From contig NC_083596.1 in the NCBI RefSeq assembly GCF_027579695.1, positions 15,054,537-15,118,536 on the forward strand: 64,000 nt of DNA, in the 5' to 3' direction. Shown in pieces: positions 1 through 9,800 of the stretch (position 1 is its first letter; each line of letters opens with the position of its first letter). This DNA is from Neoarius graeffei (taxonomy: Eukaryota > Chordata > Actinopteri > Siluriformes > Ariidae). The notes under the pieces are model-generated. The model worked only from the letters and a program-made list of their open reading frames with translations, made no database searches and had not been told where the DNA came from. The translations under genes were made by a program, and so were the position numbers.

Positions 1-548
1 TTTGACAGGGCCAGAGATTTATTTTCTTTTCTTCTGAGACACGTAATGTAAAAAGTGAAGCCATTGGTAGCAGACTCTGGTGTGATAAATAAGGTAAAAC
101 GAGAAACCCTGCAGTTTGTAGTTCTCTGGTTTAACGTGTGTTGCAGCACACAGTGTGTTCCCACTGTTTTGACCTCTCTCCCAGTTGGAGTCTTGCCAGG
201 GTTAGTGTTTTTCTTGAATGAGCTCAGAGAGTCAGATGAAAGGGTTATTACTGTGGTGAGCTGTTTTTGTTTGGTTGGGCACTGCCATGTCCGTAGCATT
301 TCCGAAGTGTGTTTGGAGTTATTATTTACTTATTTAGTTTGTGGCATATTTAAATAAAAAAGTAAAGAAATACATAAAATACAATACGAGTTTTGTAGAC
401 GTCATCTGATTCTGATGGATTATATTTGATCTCGGTCAGCTGGGTGAAAGAGACGGAGAGGGAGGTGGCACTGTGGTGGACCAAACCAGGACACCATGGA
501 GATTTCCAGGAACTTGGTTATGGATTTAAAGTTCCCTCTAATCACGTG

Positions 549-550
<2 letters not shown>

Positions 551-594
<44 letters not shown>
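551..594. repeat. (TG)n microsatellite
   Basis: About 22 TG units upstream of the first visible pigl exon. The rest of 1-844 looks like intron; I see no other feature in it except a short TTC run before the exon acceptor. Confidence 0.95.
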
Positions 595-595
<1 letters not shown>

Positions 596-844
596 ACGTG
601 CGTGCGTGCGCCTGCTTGTAACAGAGCAAGGAAAAAAGGGTTCACAAGTGTTCAAAAAGGTGTCTGTTCACTTAATATGCATTAAATGAACCCCTATTTG
701 TCTTCATTTTACTTCCAATGTTTTTCACAGTATTCATTCTTTGGCATTAGTTTAGTATTTCTGATTTTATTTTCATCACTGTGGTTTGAATTTTTGTACT
801 TTTATCTAATACTGGCTTCTTCTTCTTCTTCTTCTTCTATTCAG

Positions 845-3800
845 TCATCTAGCATTTGTTGGAAGAATACCAGAAGGTAAGTAGAACATGTGAGTTTGTA
901 TCATGTATTTCTGTTGATGTTTGTTTCAGCTGTGTACGAAAGTGCCAGAGGTCCACCCTTGGTTGAGATTTCTGGTTCGATTGCGCCACCTGTTGTTTGC
1001 TGTTATGCAGTGCACTTCATGTGCTAACAGAATTATGGTTGATTCAGGTTGAAGAAGAAGAAACCTTTTATTTGTCACGTGCACACTTCAAGCACAGTGA
1101 AATTCATCCTCTGCATTTAACCCATCTGAAGCAGTGAACACATGCACACAGACACCCAGAGCAGTGGGCAGCCACACCAGAGCGCCCGGGGAGCAGACAG
1201 GGGTTAGGTACCTTGCCCAAAGCTGTCCCACGTCAACCTACTAACTACATGTCTTTTGGATTGTGGGGGAAACCGGAGCACCCAGAGGAAACCCGCACAG
1301 ACACGGGGGAGAACATGCAAACTCCACACAGAAAGGCACTCGCCAGCCGCTGGGTTCGAACCCAGAACCTTCTTGCTGTGAGGCGACCTTGCTAACCACT
1401 GTGCCACCCTGACAAAAAAAAAGTCAGAACATAATTACGAGCTGGAATAACAAGGGGCAATTTCAGAAACTACTTTAATACCCAGGTTTCCAACTTGGCA
1501 CTGAACTTAAACTATCCTTTCCTGTATCATGACAAATAAGTAAAGTGATCGTTTATTTCAGGCTTGTAGTACTCCAGTCCAGGACTTGGACTCGAGTCTG
1601 ACTCGTGCCCTAATTTTAAGGACTCGTGACTTGACTTGGACTTGAGCACTGATGACTCCAACTTGGACTCGGACTCGTACATTAACTGCATTCGGACTCA
1701 TAAATTGGAGACGAGGACTCTGATTTTTTTCTTTAATTTTTGCAACATGCCATAATACTTTGGCATAAGATATTTATATCTACATTAATTTTATACTAAT
1801 TTCATGCAAGAGAATGCACATTCACCTGTTCATACAGTGGTGCTTGAAAGTTTGTGAACCCTTTAGAATTTTCTATATTTCTGCATAAATATGACCTAAA
1901 ACAACATCAGGTTTTCACACAAGTCCTAAAAGTAGATAAAGAGAACCCAGTTAAACAAATGAGACAAAATATTATACTTGGTCATTTATTTATGGAGGAA
2001 AATGATCCAATATTACCTATCTGTGAGTGGCAAAAGTATGTGAACCTTTGCTTTCAGTATCTGGTGTGACCCCCTTGTGCAGCAATAACTGCAACTAAAC
2101 GTTTCCGGTAACTGTTGATCAGTCCTGCACACCGGCTTGGAGGAATTTTAGCCCATTCCTCCGTACGGAACAGCTTCAACTCTGGGATGTTGGTGGGTTT
2201 CCTCACATGAACTGCTCGCTTCGGGTCCTTCCACAACATTTCGATTGGATTAAGGTCAGGACTTTGACTTGGCCATTCCAAAACATTAACTTTATTCTTC
2301 TTTAACCATTCTTTGATAAAACGACTTGTGTGCTTAGGGTCGTTGTCTTGCTGCATGACCCACCTTCTCTTGAGATTCAGTTCATGGACTGATGTCCTGA
2401 CATTTTCCTTTAGGATTCACTGGTATAATTCAGAATTCATTGTTCCATCAATGATGGCAAGTCGTCCTGGCCCAGATGCAGCAAAACAGGCCCAAACCAT
2501 GATACTACCACCACCATGTTTCACAGATGGGATAAGGTTCTTATGCTGGAATGCAGTGTTTTCCTTTCCCCAAACATAACGCTTCTCATTTAAACCAAAA
2601 AGTTCTATTTTGGTCTCATCCGTCCACAAAACATTTTTCCAATAGCCTTCTAGCTTGTCCACGTGATCTTTAGCAAACTGCAGATGAGCAGCAATGTTCT
2701 TTTTGGAGAGCAGTGGCTTTCTGCTTGCAACCCTGCCATGCCCACCATTGTTGTTCAGTGTTCTCCTGATGGTGGACTCATGAACATTAACATTAGCCAA
2801 TGTGAGAGAGGCCTTCAGTTGCTTAGAAGTTACCCTGGGGTCCTTTGTGACCTCCCCGACTATTACACGCCTTGCTCTTGGAGTGATCTTTGTTGGTCGA
2901 CCACTCCTGGGGAGGGTAACAATCTGTCTGACTGTGGATTGGTGGAATACAAACTCTTTAGAGATGGTTTTGTAACCTTTTCCAGCCTGATGAGCATCAA
3001 TAACGCTTTTTCTGAGGTCCTCAGAAATCTCCTTTGTTAGTGCCATGATACACTTCCACAAACGTGTCTTGTGAAGATCATACTTTGATAGATCCCTGTT
3101 CTTTAAATAAAACAGGGTGCCCACTCACACCTGATTGTCATCCCATTGATTGAAAACACCGGACTCTAATTTCACCTTCAAATTAACTGCTAATCCTAGA
3201 GGTTCACATACTTTTGCCACTCACAGATATGTAATATTGGATTATTTTCCTCAATAAATAAATGGCCAAGTATAATATGTTTGTCTCATTTGTTTAACTG
3301 GGTTCTCTTTATCTACTTTTAAGACTTGTGTGAAAATCTGATGTTGTTTTAGGTCATATTTATGCAGAAATACAGAAAATTCTAAGGGGTTCACAAACTT
3401 TCAAGCACCACTGTACGTCATGTTCAGGAACAAACTTACGTTAATGGCGCTGAAATGCTTGGAGAGAAGCCCCCGGATTGTCCTCTTTGCTTATACAGAC
3501 TTCTCGTGCAGTGGGGAAAAATGCACTGCTATGTGTTACATATGTAGAAGAACTATCAAGGAGACGACAAAACAAATTCAAGTTCCCTGACGTGTAGTTC
3601 CATGGTGTCAGAATCAAAGCTTTTTGTTTTTGAGATGCATCATGTTTGTGTAACATGGTTATGTTTTTGAAATGCACACAAGTGCATTTGTTACAGTAAA
3701 AGCACATTAAGAGTGTTATGTTTGTGAGAGTGTTATGTTTTTGACATGGATGCTTAACATTCATGCCACTAGCCTTTTCCTGAATAGTCCTGATGGAAGA

Positions 3801-6800
3801 CATTAATATTATTATTTTGTGAATTTATTGTAGGCTATGGTATGGGACATACATCTTCACACTACTCAAAGCTATCAGTGTGTTTCAGAGTGTGTGTGTA
3901 TGTGACAGCTGTGTCATTTGTCGGATTCGACTCGAAATTTTCTTTAATGACTTGGACTTGGGGTGGCACGGTGGTGTAGTGGTTAGCACTGTCGCCTCAC
4001 AGCAAGAAGGTCCGGGTTCGAGCCCCATGGCCGATGAGGGCCTTTCTGTGTGGAGTTTGCATGTTCTCCCCGTGTCCGCGTGGGTTTCCTCTGGGTGCTC
4101 TGGTTTCCCCCACAGTCCAAAGACATGCAGGTTAGGTTAACTGGTGACTCTAAATTGACCGTAGGTGTGAATGTGAGTGTGAATGGTTGTCTGTGTCTAT
4201 GTGTCAGCCCTGTGATGACCTGGCGACTTGTCCAGGGTGTACCCCGCCTTTCACCCGTAGTCAGCTGGGATAGGCTCCAGCTTGCCTGCGACCCTGTAGA
4301 ACAGGATAAAGCGGCTAGAGATGATGAGATGAGATGAGACTTGGACTTGAACACTGGGGACTTGAGACTGGACTCGGACTTGAGGTTTAGTGACTCGACT
4401 ACAACACTGGCTTATTTATATAAATACAACTTACTTTAAGTAGATATTATTCATCTGTATCTGTCATTTTTACTATGTACATTTTTACAAAAGCTGGAAG
4501 GAGATAGATCAGTGTTGGGCCTAGATAACTTCTTGAGCTGGAAATAGCTTGAAAAGCGCACAAAGGTAGCATTAGTGGAAAAGTCCCAACAGGTGGCAGT
4601 GTTGAACTGCTCTGCTTCGTCTTGAACAAATCTTTTCTCAAAATCTATTTTTCACTGTTTTATTTTGTTTTGTTTTTTTCCCTTCACAGGTTGCCAGGTC
4701 CTCTCCCTGCATACGATTAGCATCCTCAGGAAGTATCTGTCCCTCTTTGAGCTGCCAATCAGCTGGCTCTTACCCTCATCTTTCTGCTGCATCATAGGAC
4801 CAAACGAATACAAAAAAGCTAAGGTGAGGAAACAAAACACGCGAGCTTCTAAACAAGCACACATGATGACTTATTAAGCTGTATAACTATTTCTGATTTC
4901 TTTATTATGATATATCATCTAACTGTATGCTGTGGAAGAATAAAACACAACAGGGCATGTTTTTATATGAAATCGATCACTAAGGGTGTGTCATGGTGTC
5001 ATGCAGTTTGTAATGTTTGATTCTTCTAACAGTTTTTTTTTCTTAAATTTTAACATTTTATTCATAAAAGAATGGCATGCTGTACTTATAGTTATAATTT
5101 ATAGTTACTGTTGTGAAATATCACAACAGTAAATATCAGCAACAATAAAATCGTTCAGTCACCAGTCTCTCTTTTATTCGGTCCTCGAGGTTAATAAGAC
5201 AAAAAAATGCATTTTGTCATATTACTCAGAAACCGTAAATTCATTTGTTATGAAGACTTTACAAAGCGCTGACTCTGGAGACTCCTAGAAATGTTAAATA
5301 CAAAAATCTTTCCAGAAATCTTTACCATATATATATATGTTATTTACGAGCTGGGAGGTCCGTATGATGAAATACCGTGACCGAGGTCTTGAAAGTACTG
5401 AGCGAGGCCCTCTGGGCCGAGGTCAGTATTCAAGGCCGAGGTCACGGTATTTCACCATACGGACCGACCTTAAGCTGGTAAATAATGTATTTATTTTTTT
5501 CTTTACCAAATTCTAACAGAAAACGAGAGCGCTCAAAGGGAAAACTGAGCCGAGGCGAGCCGCTATTTTGAATCCTCATTCACGGCTGTAATGCAAATGG
5601 CTTCCTCCTCGGTATACAAGTGCACTTCCATGGCAGGAAAAAAACTACATTTTGCCTGAGTCATTCAGGATTCAGCCATGTTTTTGCTCGGCGTTAGCAA
5701 GTTAGAGGTTTTTAGCTTTCTCCTGAAATGTTTTTTTTTTTTAATTTCTTCTTCCTCAGGGTAGTAAAACTCGCTTTCGCTGTGAACACTGTCGTTATCA
5801 CTATCCATGCTGTAAAATTAATGCTATTCTCCTGAGAAATGCTGGCAAAAATGTATAAGATTTTTGATAATCTTAGAAATAAATCTTATTTAAAAAAAGA
5901 TAAATGTTGACAAAAAATGCTACGTTTGTTGTTGTTGTGAACGAGCGAGTCGCCAGAGGTCCATAACTGGGGTCCGTAACTGGGGTCCGTACCGTAGGAT
6001 ATGGACCCGCTCGCCAGCCAATCGGAGCGCAGGATTTGGACCGCGAAAAAAATAAATATATGTTATTTACCAGCTGGGAGGTCCATATTGTGAAATACCG
6101 TGACCAAGGTCTTGAAAGTACTGAGCGAGGCCCTCTGGGCCGAGGTCAGTATTCAAGGCCGAGGTCACGGTATTTCACCATACGGACCAACCGTAAGCTG
6201 ATAAATAATATACAGTCTCCTCCAAAAGTGTTGGAACGGCAAGGTCAATTCCTTTGTTTTTGTTTTTTTTTGTACACTGAAGACATTTGGGTTTCAGATC
6301 AAAAGATGAATATGAGACAAAAGTTCAGAATTCCAGCTTTTATTTCCTGGTATTTACATCTAGATGTGTTAAACAACTCAGGACAGAGCACCTTTTCTTT
6401 GAACCCACCCACTTTTCAAGTGAGCAAAAGTATTGGAACAGACATTATTAAATTAACTTAAAGTGAATAACATTTAATATTTGGTGGCATAACCCTTACT
6501 TGCAATAACTGCATTGAGCCTGCGACCCACTGACTTCACCAGGCTGTTGCATTCTTCATTTGAAATGCTGTTCCAGGCCTTTACTGCAGCCTCTTTCAGT
6601 TGTTGTTTGTTTCTGGGGGTTCCTCCCTTCAGTCTCCTCTTCAAGAGGTAAAATGCATGCTCTATTGGGTTAAGGTCCGGTGATTGACTTGGCCAGTCCA
6701 AGACCTTCCACTTTTTCCCCCTGATGAAGTCCTTTGTTGTGTTGGCAGTGTGTTTTGGGTCATTGTCTTGTTGCATGATGAAGCTTCTCCCAATTAGTTT

Positions 6801-9800
6801 GGATGCATTTTTCTGTAAATTGCCAGACAAAATGGTTTTGTAGACTTCAGAATTCATTCTGCTGCTACCATCATGAGTTACATCATCAATAAAGACTAGT
6901 GAGCCAGTTCCAGAAGCAGCCATGCAAACCCAAGCCATGACATTACCTCCACCATGCTTCACAGATGAGCTTGTATGTTTTGGATCATAAGCAGATCCTT
7001 TCTTTCTCCATACTTTGGCCTTTCCATCACTTTGGTAGAGGTTAATCTTGGTCTCATCAGTCCATAAAACTTTGTCCCAAAACTTTTGTGGCTGATCTCT
7101 GTACTTCTTTGCAAAATCCAATCTAGCCTTCTGATTCTTTTTGCTGATGAGTGGTTTGCATCTTGTGGTATGGCCTCTATATTTCTTCTCTCGAAGTCTT
7201 CTTCGAACAGTGGATTGTGATGCCTTCACCCCTGCCCTGTGGAGTTTGGCAGTGATGTCACTGACTGTTGTCTTTGGGTGTTTCTTCACAGCTCTCACAA
7301 TGTTTGTCATCAACTGCTGTTGTTACCCTTGGCCGACCTGTTCGATGTTTGTTGCTCAGTACACCAGTAGTTTCTTTCTTTTTCAGTACATTCCAAATTG
7401 TTGTACTAGCTATGCCCAATGTTTGTCCAATAGCTCTGATCGATTTTCCCTCTTCTCTCAGCTTCAAAATGGTTTGCTTTTCTCCCATTGACAGCTCTCT
7501 GGTCTTCATGTTTGCTTAGCAGCAAATACAGTTTTCACAGGTGAAACCCAAAGCCAAAAACAAGAACTATTTAAAGTTTCAGCAATCAATCTAAAAGGCA
7601 ACACCTGAGCAACTAGAAACACCCATCAGTCACATGTTCCAATACTTTTGCTCACTTGAAAAGTGGGTGGGTTCAAAGAAAAGGTGCTCTGTCCTGAGTT
7701 GTTTAACACATCTAGATGTAAATACCAGGAAATAAAAGCTGGAATTCTGAACTTTTGTCTCATATTCATCTTTTGATCTGAAACCCAAATGTCTTCAGTG
7801 TACAAAAAAAAAACAAAGGAATTGACCTTGCCGTTCCAATACTTTTGGAGGGGACTGTGTTTATTTTTTTCTTTACCAAATTCTAACAGAAAACGAGAGC
7901 GCCCGAAAGGGAAAACCGAACCAAGCCGCCATTTTGAATCCTCATTCATGGCTGTAATGCAAATTGCTTCCTTCTTGGTATACAAGTGCACTTCCATGGC
8001 AGGAAAAAAAACTACATTTTGCCGCCTATGTAGTCCCTTATTTATACAAAACTGAGTTATTCAGGATTCAGCCATGTTTTTGCTCGGCGTTAGCAACAGT
8101 TGCAAATTTTTAAAATAATATATTTTTTTCTTTACCAAATTCTAACAGAAAACGAGAGCGCCCGAAAGGGAAAACCGAGCCGAGGCGAGCTGCTATTTTG
8201 AATCCTCATTCACGGCTGTAATGCAAATGGCTTCCTCCTCGCTATACAAGTGCACTTCCATGGCAGGAAAACAACTACATTTTGCTGCCTATGTAGTCCC
8301 CTATTTATACAAAATTGAGTCATTCAGGATTCAGCCATGTTTTTGCTCGGCGTTCGCAACAGTTACAGGTTTTTAGCTTTCTCCTGAAATGTTTTCTTTT
8401 ATTTCTTCTTCCTCAGGGTAGTAAAACTCGCTTTCGCTGTGAAGACTGTCGTTATCGCTATCCATGATGTAAAATTAATGCTATTCTCCTGAGAAATGCG
8501 AAAATAAATGTTGACAAAAATTGCTACAATGTTTGTTGTTATTGTGAATGAGTGAGTCGCCAGAGGTCTGTAACCAGGGTCCGTAACTGGGGTCCATATC
8601 GTAGGATACGGACCCGCTCACCAGCCAATCAGAGCGCAGGATTTGATGGAAACTGCCGGAACGCGAAAAAAATAATTAACAGTTATTCCACGAAATCGAG
8701 TCATACTTGAACTGATAGCTGACGAGGTGCGTAGTGCTGAGTCGGCTATAACCCATGTACGACGAGATTGAGTGGAATAACTCTTTTATTCTGTCAACAT
8801 TTACTGGATTTTGAGAAACAGACCTTTTTTTATTATTATATTATTTTTATTTATTTGTTTTTTGCAAATTTGATAAATAATATCTTTATACAAAACATTG
8901 ACCATCATTTCTGCTTATAATGTAAACAGACCCGCAAAATGGCAGTAGCAATTTGTGAAAAATGCAATAATAATCATTCTTGAAAAATAAAAAAAGATGT
9001 GTTCTTACCATCAAATAGTTTTATTCCATATTTTGGGGGGGTCTTTAGGGTTTTTGTTTGTTTGTTTTTGTATTTTTGGCGGTTGGCAACCGTCCTTAAA
9101 GGTGCATTACTGGGCTGGAGTGTGGAACAGGAGATATTGTGGGGTGAGGGAAAAAATATATTCTTTTATCCATTTCTATTTCTTTAAAATACTTGATCAC
9201 AATTTTTGGGGTTTTGTTTTCAAGTCGAGTTTTTATTTCATCCTCGGTTGATTCAGCAACACGCTCTACCATTTTGTTTTTCTCTGTTCACGGTATAGAC
9301 CCTTTTCACTCACGTGACCTTCGTAAACGCGACCGCCATTTTGGACATGAAGAAATAACGGTTTATGGCACAGACCCTTTCGGTTCTCGCTCATCTAGCT
9401 GCTACAATGACTGCTTAGACTGCAACAATAATACCTAACACACATTTAAGTATCCGTCGTAAAGACGTGAAACTCGTCGAGTGACGAGTGTGTTCATTGA
9501 TAAGCTAACGCAATCTAAAAGTAGACATACCATCACACTGCCCTGGCGCTGTGTACAGTTTACCTTCTATGGTTTGTGCACTCACTATTTGCCATTACTT
9601 TCTCCAACCCAGTGTTCGAACTATGCCGATATTTTCGGGGGGTCCCTTTTTTCCCTTGGGGGGGGTGCTTGCGCTTGTCTCAGAGCGCGGATCTCCAAAC
9701 ACATGAGAAGCCTATCTTACGCACATATCACGCGGACTCCACACCTCCACACACGCATCGCGTCTGAAGTCATAACTGATCAGGGGAAATCGTGTCCGCA

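Larger units (their letters stand above)
1565..4409. mobile_element. Interrupted DNA repeat made of ACTTGGACTCG-type motifs
   Basis: The left part (1565-1735) and right part (about 3920-4409) are rich in gacttggactcg motifs and end in related inverted termini (gtagtactccagtc and gactcgactacaac). A Tc1 element (1835-3413) and a SINE (3961-4337) have inserted into it. Family not identified. Confidence 0.45.
5336..8690. repeat. Repeat block of about three related units with palindromic segments
   Basis: A module beginning tttctttaccaaattctaac recurs at about 5497, 7868 and 8128. Palindromic segments built on gaaataccgtgacc and ggtcacggtatttc occur at about 5355-5470 and 6078-6190. The middle copy is split by the Tc1 element at 6213-7857. 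Origin unknown; probably a duplicated non-autonomous DNA element. Confidence 0.65.

Noticed and set aside
426-689. 87-codon frame through the TG microsatellite
   Set aside because: Low-complexity (VC)n translation in intron sequence with no splice or homology support.
3983-4354. Many open frames of 60-120 codons ([20 protein letters not shown] and similar)
   Set aside because: These are translations of the SINE body, recurring at every copy and on both strands; SINEs are non-coding.
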